Shown piece by piece: positions 51,367-61,081 of a stretch of DNA of 64,000 nt. This stretch comes from Pseudomonas mosselii (lineage in GTDB: Bacteria > Pseudomonadota > Gammaproteobacteria > Pseudomonadales > Pseudomonadaceae), in assembly GCF_019823065.1 (NCBI RefSeq), contig NZ_CP081966.1, forward strand, positions 1,891,501-1,955,500, written 5' to 3'. Made by a program: the position numbers and the translations under genes. Below the pieces are notes generated by a model that searched no databases, had not been told where the DNA came from, and worked only from the letters and a program-made list of their open reading frames with translations. Position 1 is the first letter of the stretch. Every line of letters begins with the position of its first letter.

Positions 51367-51714
51367 ATGAACGATACCCCCGAGCGCGCCGAGCGCGAGT
51401 CGATCATCCTGCGAGTGCTGTGGATGCTGGTATTCCTGGTGGCCTGGCAACTGGCCGAGCTGCTGCTCGGCGGCCTTGTGCTGGTGCAACTGATCTACCG
51501 GCTGGTCTATGGCGCGCCCAGCGCCAGCCTGATGAACTTCGGCGACAGTCTCAGCCAGTACCTGGCGCAGATCGGCCGCTTCGGCACCTTCCACTGCGAC
51601 CAGAAGCCCTGGCCGTTCGCCGACTGGCCGACGCCGCGTGCGCCGGAGGGCGAGGCGCCGCACGCCGTCGCACCGGCAGCGCACCCAGTGCGCGACGAGG
51701 AGCCCAAGCTGTGA
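51367..51714 (+). CDS. DUF4389-type small membrane protein
   Basis: The product (115 residues from ATG 51367) has a hydrophobic pair of segments (about 17-50: ILRVLWMLVFLVAWQLAELL then VLVQLIYRLV) and the conserved FGDSLSQYLAQIGRFGTF, as I recall for DUF4389, with a Pro/Ala/Glu-rich C-terminal tail. Function unknown. It sits between gpsA and sixA on one transcript; its stop overlaps the sixA GTG. Confidence 0.85.
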   Translation: MNDTPERAERESIILRVLWMLVFLVAWQLAELLLGGLVLVQLIYRLVYGAPSASLMNFGDSLSQYLAQIGRFGTFHCDQKPWPFADWPTPRAPEGEAPHAVAPAAHPVRDEEPKL

Positions 51715-52169
51715 AGCTCTGGGTGCTGCGCCACGGCGAGGCGGAACCCCGGGCCAACAGTGACGCCGAGCGACGCCTGACCGCCCACGGTCGCGAGCAG
51801 GTGCTGCGCAGTGCCGCGCACCTGCTCGGCCAGCCGCTGCAGGCGATCATCGCCAGCCCCTACGTACGCGCCCAGCAGACCGCCGCCCTGGTGCACGGCG
51901 CGCTGGGCTTTGCCGAGCCGGTACGCACGGTGCCCTGGCTGACGCCGGACAGCGACGTGCAGCAGGTGATCGGCGAAGTCGAGCGCCTGGGGCTCGAGCA
52001 TGTGCTGCTGGTCAGCCACCAGCCGCTGGTGGGCAGCCTGGTTGGTCTGCTCGAGCATGGCCACGGCCAGCAACCGGCGCCGTTGAGCACCGCGAGCCTG
52101 GCCGAACTGGAAGGGGACTGGCCATTGGCGGGGCTGATGACCCTGCGTGGCCTGCGTCATTCCAGCTGA
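51711..52169 (+). CDS. sixA: Phosphohistidine phosphatase SixA
   Basis: SixA removes phosphate from histidine in HPt domains and phosphotransferase proteins. The product (152 residues from GTG 51711) is a short histidine-phosphatase domain with His8 in LRHGEAEPRA, SPYVRAQQTA and the second catalytic His in LVSHQPLVGSL. The GTG start overlaps the preceding stop (GTGA). It lies about 1.6 kb from the divergent hybrid-kinase operon; both handle phosphohistidine signalling, but a functional link is speculative. Confidence 0.92.
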   Translation: MKLWVLRHGEAEPRANSDAERRLTAHGREQVLRSAAHLLGQPLQAIIASPYVRAQQTAALVHGALGFAEPVRTVPWLTPDSDVQQVIGEVERLGLEHVLLVSHQPLVGSLVGLLEHGHGQQPAPLSTASLAELEGDWPLAGLMTLRGLRHSS

Positions 52170-52272
52170 GCCCTGGCAACTGGCATTTCTGTCAGTTGCC
52201 GGCCTGTCGTCTGGTCAAGTAGCGTGGCGCCGTGGCTGAGTCATGCAGCCGCGCAGGCACAGGGAGAGGCAA

Positions 52273-52629
52273 ATGAGCCGTTATCGACTGGAGCTGGTGC
52301 GCTCCGTGAACCCGCAATCGCTGCTCGACAAGCTCAGTGATGCGCGTGCCCTGGACTTTGCGGAATACCGCCTGTTGCAGGACTGCGCCGACGCCAAGCT
52401 CGACGAGCTGATGCGCCGCTTCGAAGGCCAGTACGAACTCGAGCAGTTGCGCCAGGCCAGCATTCGCATGGCCCATTTGCTGCAGACCAGTTGCCTGGCC
52501 CTGCGCCGGTTGGCCGACAATGAAGCGGACCGCAGCCTGGCCCGCGAAGCGCTGGATTGGCAATTGGGCTACATGCGCGCCTGCCTGCACCGTTCGCTGG
52601 CCAGTCTCGAGCGCAGCCGAATGACCTGA
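52273..52629 (+). CDS. Small conserved-looking protein of unknown function
   Basis: The product (118 residues from ATG 52273, GAGAGGCAA ribosome site) is hydrophilic and predicted all-helical: LDKLSDARALDFAEYRLLQD, KLDELMRRFEGQYELEQLRQ, then DWQLGYMRACLHRSLASLER. No motif is recognised. It lies between sixA and the first alpha/beta hydrolase and is probably co-transcribed with them. Confidence 0.65.
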   Translation: MSRYRLELVRSVNPQSLLDKLSDARALDFAEYRLLQDCADAKLDELMRRFEGQYELEQLRQASIRMAHLLQTSCLALRRLADNEADRSLAREALDWQLGYMRACLHRSLASLERSRMT

Positions 52630-52718
52630 TCGCCACCGGCGATGACCTTTCCGAACGTTGCCGGCAGGGATCGGCTTACCGACAATGGGCCATCCATCCC
52701 CGTGCAGAGCAGGCGGCC

Positions 52719-53507
52719 ATGTCGCAGCAGATCTTCTTCGCCCACGCCAACGGCTTTCCCTCGGCCACCTACGGCAAGCTGTTCGCCGCCCTGAGGCCGG
52801 ACTACGAGGTATGTCACCTGGCGCAGCATGCCCACGACCCGCGCTTTCCGGTCAACGACAACTGGCAGAACCTGGTGGACGAACTGCTGCATCACCTCGA
52901 GCAGCAGAACGCGCCGGTCTGGGGTGTCGGCCATTCGCTGGGCGGCGTGCTGCACCTGCATGCGGCGTTGCGCCGACCGGAGTTCTACCGCGGGGTGGTG
53001 ATGCTCGACTCGCCGGTGTTGACCCGCGCGGACGAGTGGCTGATCCAGGCCGCCAAGCGCCTGGGCTTCATCGACCGCATCACCCCGGCCGGGCGCACCC
53101 TGGGCCGGCGCGAGGCATTTCCCGATCGCGACAGCGCCCGCACCTATTTTGCCGGCAAGTCCCTGTTCCGCCACTTCGATCCGGACTGCCTTGAAGCCTA
53201 CCTGGAGCATGGCCTGGAGCAGGGCGAGGAAGGCCTGCGCCTGCGCTTCGACCCGGCCACGGAGATCGGCATCTACCGCAGCATTCCCCATGTCAGTCCG
53301 GCCCGGCCACGCCAGTTGCAGGTGCCGTTGGCGATGGTGCGCGGCGCCCAGAGCCGGGTGATCCGCAAGCACCATGCCCTGGCCGTGCGCGCCATGGCCA
53401 AGGGCGAGTACCACAGCTTGCCCGGTGGGCACATGTTCCCGCTGGAACGGCCCACCGACACCGCCGGCCTGATCAAGGGCCTGTTCGACCGCTGGAGCCA
53501 GGCATGA
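52719..53507 (+). CDS. Alpha/beta hydrolase 1
   Basis: The product (262 residues from ATG 52719) is an alpha/beta-fold hydrolase starting IFFAHANGFPSATYGKLFAA with nucleophile Ser in GVGHSLGGVLHLHAAL and a final His in LPGGHMFPLERP. The ribosome site before 52719 is weak; the long in-frame upstream reading to 52557 overlaps the preceding gene and is rejected. Substrate unknown. Its TGA overlaps the ATG of the second hydrolase. Confidence 0.88.
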   Translation: MSQQIFFAHANGFPSATYGKLFAALRPDYEVCHLAQHAHDPRFPVNDNWQNLVDELLHHLEQQNAPVWGVGHSLGGVLHLHAALRRPEFYRGVVMLDSPVLTRADEWLIQAAKRLGFIDRITPAGRTLGRREAFPDRDSARTYFAGKSLFRHFDPDCLEAYLEHGLEQGEEGLRLRFDPATEIGIYRSIPHVSPARPRQLQVPLAMVRGAQSRVIRKHHALAVRAMAKGEYHSLPGGHMFPLERPTDTAGLIKGLFDRWSQA

Positions 53508-54358
53508 GCGCCCAGGTCGAGGAGATCCGCCTGACGCTTGGCCATATCGAGCTGGCCGCGCACCTGTTTGGCCCGGCCGACGGCCTGCCGGTGATCGCCC
53601 TGCATGGCTGGCTGGACAACGCCAACAGCTTCGCCCGCCTGGCGCCGCAACTGAAGGGGCTGCGCATCGTCGCCCTGGACCTGGCCGGACATGGCTACTC
53701 CGGGCATCGTCCGGTCGGCGCTGGTTATGCGCTGGCCGACTACGCTCATGACGTGCTGCGGGTTGCCGAGCAGCTGGGCTGGGCGCGCTTCGGCCTGCTC
53801 GGCCATTCGCTGGGGGCGATCATCTCGGTGCAACTGGCCGGGGCCTTGCCCGAGCGGGTCAGCCACCTGGCGCTGATCGACGGGGTGATTCCGCCGACGC
53901 TCAGCGAACAGGACGCCGCCGAGCGCTTGGGGCTGGCGTTGCAGGCGCAACTGCGCCTGGAAGGCAAGCGCAAGTCGGTGTACGCGACCCTGGAGGAGGG
54001 CGTCGAGGCGCGCATGAAAGGCATGGTCGCGGTCAGCCGTGAAGCCGCCGAACTGCTGGCCCAGCGTGGGCTGATGCCGGTGCCCGGCGGCTACAGCTGG
54101 CGCAGCGACAGCCGCCTGACCTTGCCCTCGCCAACCCGCCTGAACCAGGACCAGGCCATGGCCTTCGTCAAACGCATCGCCTGCCCGGCCTGCCTGGTGG
54201 TGGCCGCCGACGGCATGCTGGCGCGCCACACGCAGCTGCTGGAGCAGCTACCCTTCGAGCAGGTGACCCTGCCGGGCGGCCACCACCTGCACCTGAACGA
54301 CGCCGAGGGCGCGGCCCTTGTCGCAGACTGTTTCAATCGCTTTTTTGGCATTCCTTGA
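53504..54358 (+). CDS. Alpha/beta hydrolase 2
   Basis: A 284-residue hydrolase with IALHGWLDNANSFARLAPQL, nucleophile Ser in LGHSLGAIISVQLAGAL and a final His in LPGGHHLHLNDAEG. Its ATG overlaps the stop of hydrolase 1 by four bases (ATGA). The two share fold but little visible sequence, so they are not a recent duplication. Related Pseudomonas proteins are annotated only as alpha/beta hydrolases or lipases. Confidence 0.9.
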   Translation: MSAQVEEIRLTLGHIELAAHLFGPADGLPVIALHGWLDNANSFARLAPQLKGLRIVALDLAGHGYSGHRPVGAGYALADYAHDVLRVAEQLGWARFGLLGHSLGAIISVQLAGALPERVSHLALIDGVIPPTLSEQDAAERLGLALQAQLRLEGKRKSVYATLEEGVEARMKGMVAVSREAAELLAQRGLMPVPGGYSWRSDSRLTLPSPTRLNQDQAMAFVKRIACPACLVVAADGMLARHTQLLEQLPFEQVTLPGGHHLHLNDAEGAALVADCFNRFFGIP

Positions 54359-54460
54359 CTTGCACCGGACAACTGTCGAGGCTTGGCGGGTTGAAAGGGA
54401 GACAACCATGTACATGCCAGACATCCACGCATCTTGCCCGGTCACTTGCGAGGGTGGTCG

Positions 54461-55255
54461 ATGAGCGCACCTGTTTTCGTTCGCGGCGCCATCGCCGCCT
54501 GCCTCGCCATCGCCAGCCCCTTGCTATGGGCCGGCAGCCTACCGGTCCCGCCTGACGCCAAGGTGGTCGACCAGCGCCCAGCGGTGGAACAGGAGCGGGT
54601 CTACCCCCTGGGGCCGCTGCGCAAGATCAGCGGTCGCCTGCGGGTCGACGACAAGGTCGAGAGCCGTGGCCAGGTCAGTTCCGTGACCTACGAATTGCCG
54701 GTCGAGCGCAGCGCCCGCGAAGCCTTCACCAGCGCCCGCGAGGCCCTGCAGCAGGAGGGCGGCTATCCGTTGTTCTGGTGCCAGGGCCGCGATTGCGGCG
54801 AAGCCAGCCTGTGGGCCAACGACGTGTTCGCCAATGCCCGGCTCAATGGCGGTGACGAGCAGCAGGCGTTCATCCTGCTGCGCCGCTCAGCCGAGGAAGC
54901 CGACACCCTGGTGGCGCTGTACAGCGTGACCCGCGGCAACCGCCGCGCCTACCTGCATGTCGAGGAGTTCGTCGCCGGCAGCCCGCTGGGCGAGCTGCTG
55001 CCCACCGCCGCCACGGTGCTGCGCGAACTGCGCGACACCGGCAAGCTCGACTACCCTGATCTGGCCGAGCCCCAGGCCACCTGGGCAACGTTGCTGGCGC
55101 GCAGCCTGAACCTCGACAGCACCCTGCGCGTCAGCCTCAGCGGCAAGGGCGCCGAGGCCTGGCGCGAGCAGCTGGTCAAGGCCGGCGTGCGCAGCGCCCG
55201 GCTCGAGGTTGGCGACGCCCCGACCGAAGGCCTGCACCTGGAACTGATCCGTTGA
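54461..55255 (+). CDS. Exported DUF4892-type protein
   Basis: The product (264 residues from ATG 54461) has a signal peptide (FVRGAIAACLAIASPLLWAG) and the conserved blocks VPPDAKVVDQRPAV, VSSVTYELPVERSAREAFTS and LFWCQGRDCGEASLWANDVF, which I associate with DUF4892. The two Cys in CQGRDC could form a periplasmic disulfide. Function unknown. The gene follows hydrolase 2 by about 100 bases and precedes the PerM-family gene by 12. Confidence 0.82.
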   Translation: MSAPVFVRGAIAACLAIASPLLWAGSLPVPPDAKVVDQRPAVEQERVYPLGPLRKISGRLRVDDKVESRGQVSSVTYELPVERSAREAFTSAREALQQEGGYPLFWCQGRDCGEASLWANDVFANARLNGGDEQQAFILLRRSAEEADTLVALYSVTRGNRRAYLHVEEFVAGSPLGELLPTAATVLRELRDTGKLDYPDLAEPQATWATLLARSLNLDSTLRVSLSGKGAEAWREQLVKAGVRSARLEVGDAPTEGLHLELIR

Positions 55256-55267
55256 GTGAGCGCCACC

Positions 55268-56320
55268 ATGGCCAACAATGACCGCCTGTTGATCCAGATC
55301 CTGCTGCTGACCCTGCTGGGCGCCGCGCTGTGGGTGATGGCGCCGTTCATCTCGGCGCTGCTGTGGGGCGCCATCCTGGCGTTTGCCAGCTGGCCGCTGA
55401 TGCGCCTGCTGACCCGCGTGCTCGGTGGGCGCGAAACCCTCGCCGCGAGCCTGCTGACCACGGTGTGGATTCTGCTGGTGGCGCTGCCGCTGGTGTGGCT
55501 GGGTTTCAACCTGGCCGACCATGTGCGCGATGCCACCGCGTTCATTCGCGACGTGCAGGTCGATGGCCTGCCGGACGCGCCCGCCTGGGTGGCGGGCATT
55601 CCGTTCGTGGGCGAACGCCTGGTGAGCTGGTGGGAGTCGTTCGACCAGCAGGGCGCGGCCTTGCTGGCCTCGGCCAAGCCGTATCTGGGCCAGGTCGGCA
55701 ACTGGTTGCTGGCGCGCAGCGCGCAGATCGGCGGCGGGGTGCTGGAGCTGACCCTGAGCTTGGTGTTCGTGTTCTTCTTCTACCGCGACGGGCCGCGCCT
55801 GGCGGCCTTCGTCCACCGCCTGCTGCAACGGCTGGTGGGTGATCGCGCCGAGTACTACGTCGACCTGGTGGCCGGCACCGTGCAGCGGGTGGTCAATGGC
55901 GTGATCGGTACCGCCGCGGCCCAGGCCCTGCTGGCGCTGATCGGCTTCCTGATCGCCGGTGTGCCGGGGGCGATCGTGCTTGGCCTGGTGACCTTCATGC
56001 TCAGCCTGATCCCCATGGGCCCGCCGCTGGCCTGGATCCCCGCCACTGCTTGGCTGGTGTCCAAAGGCGACTATGGCATGGCGGTGTTCCTCGGCATCTG
56101 GGGCACCTTCGTCATCAGTGGCGTGGACAACGTGCTCAAACCGTACCTGATCAGCCGGGGCGGCAACCTGCCGCTGGTGATCGTGCTGCTGGGGGTGTTC
56201 GGTGGCCTGATCGCGTTCGGCTTCATCGGCCTGTTCATCGGGCCGACCCTGCTGGCGGTGGGGTACAGCCTGCTGCTGGACTGGAGCCGCAATTCCGCGC
56301 AGCACACGCCGCAACGTTGA
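55268..56320 (+). CDS. AI-2E transporter/PerM family membrane protein
   Basis: A polytopic protein (350 residues from ATG 55268; GTG 55256 is also possible) with about 7-8 membrane helices and the family segments WGAILAFASWPLMRLL, FFFYRDGPRLAAFVHRLLQR and AWIPATAWLVSKGDYG plus SRGGNLPLVIVLLGVFGGLI. The family contains proposed exporters of autoinducer-2 and YdiK/PerM-like proteins; transport specificity cannot be read from sequence. It ends the gpsA-side gene run. Confidence 0.88.
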   Translation: MANNDRLLIQILLLTLLGAALWVMAPFISALLWGAILAFASWPLMRLLTRVLGGRETLAASLLTTVWILLVALPLVWLGFNLADHVRDATAFIRDVQVDGLPDAPAWVAGIPFVGERLVSWWESFDQQGAALLASAKPYLGQVGNWLLARSAQIGGGVLELTLSLVFVFFFYRDGPRLAAFVHRLLQRLVGDRAEYYVDLVAGTVQRVVNGVIGTAAAQALLALIGFLIAGVPGAIVLGLVTFMLSLIPMGPPLAWIPATAWLVSKGDYGMAVFLGIWGTFVISGVDNVLKPYLISRGGNLPLVIVLLGVFGGLIAFGFIGLFIGPTLLAVGYSLLLDWSRNSAQHTPQR

Positions 56321-56325
56321 TCTTT

Positions 56326-56361
56326 CGGGCCTCTTCGCGGGTAAAGCCGCGAAGAGGCCCG
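56326..56361. terminator. Long hairpin between the PerM gene and the kdp operon
   Basis: CGGGCCTCTTCGCGG (56326-56340) and CCGCGAAGAGGCCCG (56347-56361) are perfect 15-base complements around GTAAAG. No U-run follows, so it is either a REP-like element or a Rho-assisted 3' end for the PerM transcript. Confidence 0.65.
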
Positions 56362-56385
56362 TGCAGCGATCCGGTGGACCTGATC

Positions 56386-56402
56386 TTTACGCTTTCTTTA
56401 TG
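56386..56402 (+). promoter_or_regulatory. KdpE-like operator upstream of kdpF
   Basis: TTTACGCTTTCTTTATG followed by a C-rich stretch resembles the E. coli KdpE box TTTATA-N5-TTTACA with its CCCCGCCCG flank: two TTTAY hexamers one helical turn apart. It lies about 95 bases before the kdpF start. Binding is inferred by analogy. Confidence 0.5.
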
Positions 56403-56496
56403 CCCTGACCCCACCCCCGATCTCGCCCCTTTACGCCCCTCCCTCGGACAATTTCCCCAAAGCGGCCTTCACGCCGCAACCAGGGGAGATTCACTC

Positions 56497-56586
56497 ATGT
56501 ACATGCTTGACGGACTGTCACTGCTTCTGGCGGTGGCGTTGGCGGTTTACCTGCTGGTGGCGCTGCTGCGCGCCGACCGCGGCTAA
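56497..56586 (+). CDS. kdpF: K+-transporting ATPase subunit KdpF
   Basis: A 29-residue single-helix peptide beginning MYMLDGLSLLLAVALAVYLL and ending LLRADRG, the expected size and character of KdpF, the small lipid-like subunit that stabilises the KdpABC complex. A GGGGAG ribosome site lies 8 bases before ATG 56497. It is the first gene of the kdp operon, 9 bases before kdpA. Confidence 0.92.
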   Translation: MYMLDGLSLLLAVALAVYLLVALLRADRG

Positions 56587-56595
56587 GGGGCGACC

Positions 56596-58290
56596 ATGCA
56601 CAGTTACGATTACCTGCTGCTGCTGGCGTTCTTCGCCATCGTGCTGCTGCCGGCGCCCTGGCTCGGGCGTTTCTACTACAAGGTGATGGAAGGCCAGCGC
56701 ACCTGGCTGTCGCCGCTCCTCGGTCCAGTGGAGCGGGGCTGCTACCGCGTGGCCGGCGTGCGTGCAGACCAGGAGCAGAGCTGGAAGCAGTACACCCTGG
56801 CCCTGCTGGCCTTCAACCTGGTCGGTTTCTTGATGGTGTTCGGCGTCCTGCAACTGCAGGGCAGCCTGCCGCTCAACCCGCAGCACCTGCCGGGCCAGGA
56901 ATGGTCGCTGGCGTTCAACACCGCGGTCAGCTTCATGACCAACACCAACTGGCAGGCCTACAGCGGTGAAGCCTCGGTCAGCTACCTGAGCCAGATGATC
57001 GGCCTGACCGTGCAGAACTTCGTCAGCGCCGCCACCGGCCTTGCCGTGCTGGTCGCCTTGTGCAGGGGTATCGCCCGGCGCTCGGCCAGCACCCTGGGCA
57101 ACTTCTGGGTCGACCTGACCCGCGCCACCCTCTACGGCCTGCTGCCGCTGTGCCTGGTGCTGGCGCTGCTGCTGGTCTGGCAGGGCGTGCCGCAGACCTT
57201 TGCCGACTACGTCCACGCCGTGACCCTGCAAGGCACCGACCAGACCATCCCGCTGGGCCCGGCCGCCAGCCAGATCGCCATCAAGCAACTGGGCACCAAC
57301 GGCGGCGGCTTCTTCGGCGTCAACTCGGCGCACCCGTTCGAGAACCCGACGGCCTGGAGCAACCTGTTCGAGGTGGCTTCGATCATCCTGATCCCGGTGG
57401 CCCTGGTGTTCACCTTCGGCCATTACGTCAAGGACCTGCGCCAGAGCCGCGCGATCATCGCCTGCATGCTGGCGCTGTTCCTGATCGGCGGCAGCACCGC
57501 GCTGTGGTCGGAGCATCAGCCCAACCCGGCCCTGGAAAGCGCCCAGGTTCAGCAGAGCGCGCCACTGGAAGGCAAGGAGAGCCGCTTCGGTACCACCGGT
57601 TCCGTGCTGTGGACGGTGACCACCACCTCCGCCTCCAACGGCTCGGTCAACGCCATGCACGACAGCCTCAACCCGATTACCGGCATGGTGGCGATGGTCA
57701 ACATGATGCTTGGCGAAGTGATCTTCGGCGGCGTCGGCGCCGGCCTCTACGGCATGCTGCTGTTCGTGTTGATCGCGGTGTTCCTGGCCGGCCTGATGAT
57801 CGGCCGCACCCCGGAGTACCTGGGCAAGAAGCTGCAGGCCCGTGAAGTGCAACTGCTGGTGGCGAGCCTGCTGGTGATGCCGGTGGGCGTGCTGATCCTC
57901 GGTGCCATCGCCGCCAGCCTGCCCGGGCCGGCCGGCGCGGTGACCAACCCCGGCGCCCACGGTTTCAGCCAGCTGTTGTACGCCTACACCTCCGGCGCTG
58001 CCAACAACGGTTCGGCCTTCGCCGGTTTCGGCGCCAACACGGTGTACCACAACGTGATGATCGGCTTGGCCATGCTGATCGGTCGCTTCGGCTACATCCT
58101 GCCGGTGTTGGCCCTGGCCGGCGGCCTGGCGGCGAAGAAGAGCGCGCCGCAAGGCCTCAACAGCTTCCCCACCCACGGCCCGCTGTTCACCACGCTGCTG
58201 ATGGTGACCATCCTTTTGGTCGGCGGCCTGACCTTCCTGCCGGTCCTGGCCCTGGGGCCGATTGCCGAACACCTGAGCCTGGGTTTCTGA
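56596..58290 (+). CDS. kdpA: K+-transporting ATPase subunit KdpA
   Basis: KdpA is the channel-like, potassium-selective subunit of the high-affinity Kdp pump. The 564-residue product has about 10 membrane helices and four pore-loop regions; two selectivity segments are clear: [13 protein letters not shown] and [19 protein letters not shown]. Length agrees with E. coli KdpA (557). It is translated 9 bases after kdpF and 10 before kdpB. Confidence 0.98.
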   Translation: MHSYDYLLLLAFFAIVLLPAPWLGRFYYKVMEGQRTWLSPLLGPVERGCYRVAGVRADQEQSWKQYTLALLAFNLVGFLMVFGVLQLQGSLPLNPQHLPGQEWSLAFNTAVSFMTNTNWQAYSGEASVSYLSQMIGLTVQNFVSAATGLAVLVALCRGIARRSASTLGNFWVDLTRATLYGLLPLCLVLALLLVWQGVPQTFADYVHAVTLQGTDQTIPLGPAASQIAIKQLGTNGGGFFGVNSAHPFENPTAWSNLFEVASIILIPVALVFTFGHYVKDLRQSRAIIACMLALFLIGGSTALWSEHQPNPALESAQVQQSAPLEGKESRFGTTGSVLWTVTTTSASNGSVNAMHDSLNPITGMVAMVNMMLGEVIFGGVGAGLYGMLLFVLIAVFLAGLMIGRTPEYLGKKLQAREVQLLVASLLVMPVGVLILGAIAASLPGPAGAVTNPGAHGFSQLLYAYTSGAANNGSAFAGFGANTVYHNVMIGLAMLIGRFGYILPVLALAGGLAAKKSAPQGLNSFPTHGPLFTTLLMVTILLVGGLTFLPVLALGPIAEHLSLGF

Positions 58291-58300
58291 GGAATACACA

Positions 58301-60355
58301 ATGAACATGCCCATTCCCGAAGTGAAGGCGCATCAAGGCGCCAAGGACCAGACCCGCTTCAGCGCGTTGTGGCGCCCGGCCCTGGTCCAGGCTTTCGTCA
58401 AGCTCGACCCGCGCCAGCTCAAGCGTGCCCCGGTGATGCTGGTGGTGGCCCTCACCGCCGTGCTCACCACCGTGTTGTGCTTGGTGCCCGGCAGCGGCGT
58501 GAGCACCGGCGTGGCGGTGCAGATCGCCGTGTGGCTGTGGTTTACCGTGCTGTTCGCCAACTTCGCCGAAGCCCTCGCCGAAGGCCGTGGCAAGGCCCGT
58601 GCCGACAGCCTCAAGGCCGGCAGCCAGGGCCTGACCGCCAAGCGCCGCAAGAGCGACGGCAGTTTCGAGAGTGTCGCCGCCACCCAGCTGCGCAAGGACG
58701 ATGTGGTGCGCGTCGTGGCCGGCGAGATGATCCCCGGCGACGGCGAGGTGCTCGAAGGCATCGCCGCGGTCAACGAGTCGGCGATCACTGGCGAGTCCGC
58801 CCCGGTGATCCGCGAGTCCGGCGGCGACCGCTCGGCGGTCACCGGCAACACCCGCCTGGTCTCCGACTGGCTGCTGATCCGCATCACCAGCAACCCGGGT
58901 GAGTCGACCCTGGACCGTATGATCGCCCTGGTCGAAGGCGCCAAACGCCAGAAAACCCCCAACGAGATCGCCCTGGACATCTTGCTGATCGGCCTGACCC
59001 TGATCTTCCTGATCGTGGTGGTTACCTTGCAGCCGTTCGCCCGTTTCGCCGGCGGCGAGCTGCCGCTGATCTTCCTCGCCGCGCTGCTGGTGACCTTGAT
59101 CCCCACCACCATCGGCGGCCTGCTGTCGGCCATCGGCATCGCCGGCATGGACCGCCTGGTGCGCCTGAACGTGATCGCCCGCTCCGGTCGGGCGGTGGAG
59201 GCAGCTGGCGACGTGCACACCTTGATGCTCGACAAGACTGGCACCATCACCTTCGGCAACCGTCGTTGCAGCGCGCTGCACGCCGCCTCCGGGGTGACCG
59301 CCAAGGAGCTGGGGGAGGGCGCCTTGCTCGCCTCGCTGGCCGACGACACGGCCGAAGGCAAGTCGATCGTCGAGTACCTGCGTCAACTGCACGATTTCGA
59401 CGAGCCCTCGAGCACGCAATATGAAGCCATCGCTTTCAGCGCCGAGACCCGGCTGTCGGGCATCGATTTCCAGCAGCGCCGCTACCGCAAGGGCGCCGTC
59501 GACGCGGTGCTGGCCTTCTGTGGTCTGCAACGCCTGGAGCTGCCCGCCGCCCTGGCCCGTGAAGTGGAGCGCATCGCCCAGAGCGGCGGCACGCCGCTGC
59601 TGGTGTGTGTCGACACGCACCTGCTCGGCGTGATCCACCTCAAGGACGTGGTCAAGCCCGGTATCCGCGAGCGTTTCGCCGAACTGCGCAAGCTCGGTAT
59701 CCGCACCGTGATGGTCACCGGCGACAACCCGCTGACCGCCGCCGCCATCGCCGCCGAGGCCGGCGTGGACGACGTGCTCGCCGAAGCTACCCCCGAGAAG
59801 AAGCTGGCGCGCATCCGCCAGGAGCAGAACGACGGACGCCTGGTGGCCATGTGCGGCGACGGCGCCAACGACGCCCCGGCCCTGGCCCAGGCCGACGTGG
59901 GCATGGCCATGAACGACGGCACCCAGGCTGCCCGCGAGGCGGCCAACATGGTCGACCTGGACAGCGACCCGACCAAGCTGCTGGACGTGGTGCAGGTGGG
60001 CAAGGAACTGCTGGTCACCCGCGGCGCGCTGACCACCTTCTCCATCGCCAACGATGTGGCCAAGTACTTCGCCATCCTGCCGGCGCTGTTCGCCGCCATC
60101 TACCCGCAGCTGGGCGTGCTCAACCTGATGCACCTGGCCAGCCCGCAGAGCGCGATCCTCTCGGCCATCGTGTTCAACGCGCTGATCATCATCGTGCTGA
60201 TCCCCCTGGCGCTGCGCGGGGTGCGGGTGCAGGCCGCCAGCGCCGCCCACCTGCTGCGGCGCAACCTGTTGATCTACGGCGTGGGCGGCATCATCGTGCC
60301 GTTCGCCGGGATCAAGCTGATCGACATGCTGCTCACTGCACTGCACTTGGTTTGA
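58301..60355 (+). CDS. kdpB: K+-transporting ATPase ATP-binding subunit KdpB
   Basis: KdpB is the P-type ATPase subunit. The 684-residue product has the actuator motif AITGESAPV (TGES), the phosphorylated Asp311 in [12 protein letters not shown], the nucleotide domain and the hinge motif [20 protein letters not shown]. The membrane helices match the class IA arrangement. Ribosome site GAGGAA. All catalytic residues are intact, so a working pump is expected. Confidence 0.98.
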   Translation: MNMPIPEVKAHQGAKDQTRFSALWRPALVQAFVKLDPRQLKRAPVMLVVALTAVLTTVLCLVPGSGVSTGVAVQIAVWLWFTVLFANFAEALAEGRGKARADSLKAGSQGLTAKRRKSDGSFESVAATQLRKDDVVRVVAGEMIPGDGEVLEGIAAVNESAITGESAPVIRESGGDRSAVTGNTRLVSDWLLIRITSNPGESTLDRMIALVEGAKRQKTPNEIALDILLIGLTLIFLIVVVTLQPFARFAGGELPLIFLAALLVTLIPTTIGGLLSAIGIAGMDRLVRLNVIARSGRAVEAAGDVHTLMLDKTGTITFGNRRCSALHAASGVTAKELGEGALLASLADDTAEGKSIVEYLRQLHDFDEPSSTQYEAIAFSAETRLSGIDFQQRRYRKGAVDAVLAFCGLQRLELPAALAREVERIAQSGGTPLLVCVDTHLLGVIHLKDVVKPGIRERFAELRKLGIRTVMVTGDNPLTAAAIAAEAGVDDVLAEATPEKKLARIRQEQNDGRLVAMCGDGANDAPALAQADVGMAMNDGTQAAREAANMVDLDSDPTKLLDVVQVGKELLVTRGALTTFSIANDVAKYFAILPALFAAIYPQLGVLNLMHLASPQSAILSAIVFNALIIIVLIPLALRGVRVQAASAAHLLRRNLLIYGVGGIIVPFAGIKLIDMLLTALHLV

Positions 60356-60367
60356 GGAGAGACTGAC

Positions 60368-60931
60368 ATGACCGCCTATGTACGCCCGGCCCTGAGCCTG
60401 ATCCTGCTGATGACCGTGGTCACCGGCGCGCTGTATCCCCTGGCGGTGACCGGCATCGCCCAGGTCGCCTTCCCTGACCAGGCCAATGGCAGCCTGGTGC
60501 GCGATGATCGGGGCGAGGTGCGCGGTTCGGCGTTGATCGCCCAGGAATTCAAGGGTGACGCCTGGTTCCAGTCGCGGCCTTCGGCGGGGGCCTATGCCAC
60601 TGTGGCCAGCGGCGCCAGCAACCTGGCGCCGAGCAACCCGGCGCTGGCCGAGCGCGTGAAAACTGATGCCGCCGCGCAGTACCAGGTGCAACAGGGGCCG
60701 GTGCCGCAGGCGCTGCTGACCACCTCGGGCAGCGGGCTGGACCCGCACCTGCCGCCCGAGGCGGTCGCCTACCAGCTGCCGCGTGTGGCGGCGGCGCGGC
60801 AGGTGCCGGTTGAGCGCTTGCAAGCGCTGGTGAATGAGGCCACCCTGCGTCCACTGATCGGGCCGCCTGTGGTCAATGTGCTGGCGCTGAACCAGGCGCT
60901 TGAGCGCCTGGCGCCTGTGGCCGTGCACTGA
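60368..60931 (+). CDS. kdpC: K+-transporting ATPase subunit KdpC
   Basis: KdpC stabilises the complex and supports ATP binding by KdpB. The 187-residue product has one N-terminal membrane helix (about 9-28) and the family segments [47 protein letters not shown] and [17 protein letters not shown]. The AGGAGAG ribosome site is strong. A repeat cluster of about 120 bases then separates kdpC from kdpD. Confidence 0.97.
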   Translation: MTAYVRPALSLILLMTVVTGALYPLAVTGIAQVAFPDQANGSLVRDDRGEVRGSALIAQEFKGDAWFQSRPSAGAYATVASGASNLAPSNPALAERVKTDAAAQYQVQQGPVPQALLTTSGSGLDPHLPPEAVAYQLPRVAAARQVPVERLQALVNEATLRPLIGPPVVNVLALNQALERLAPVAVH

Positions 60932-60936
60932 CCCTT

Positions 60937-61052
60937 GTAGGAGCGGCCTTGTGTCGCGAAAGGGCTGCGCAGCGGCCCCCAGGGTTCAAGTGTTTATACA
61001 AAGATCGCCGGGGCCGCTTTGCGGCCCTTTCGCGACACAAGGCCGCTCCCAC
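60937..61052. repeat. Inverted REP pair between kdpC and kdpD
   Basis: GTAGGAGCGGCCTTGTGTCG and its continuation through GCGAAAGGG and CAGCGGCCCC (60937-60979) are mirrored at 61010-61052, over about 43 bases with minor differences, around a short AT-rich centre (TTCAAGTGTTTATACAAAG). The folded RNA would be a very stable stem that could lower expression of kdpD/kdpE relative to kdpFABC. Confidence 0.85.
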
Positions 61053-61081
61053 AGTGACCGTGAACAAGCAAAGGATAAAAC

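Noticed and set aside
58187-60928. 913-codon minus-strand frame over kdpB and kdpC
   Set aside because: Antisense shadow of intact Kdp genes; composition (His/Gln/Gly-rich) is typical of reverse-frame translation.
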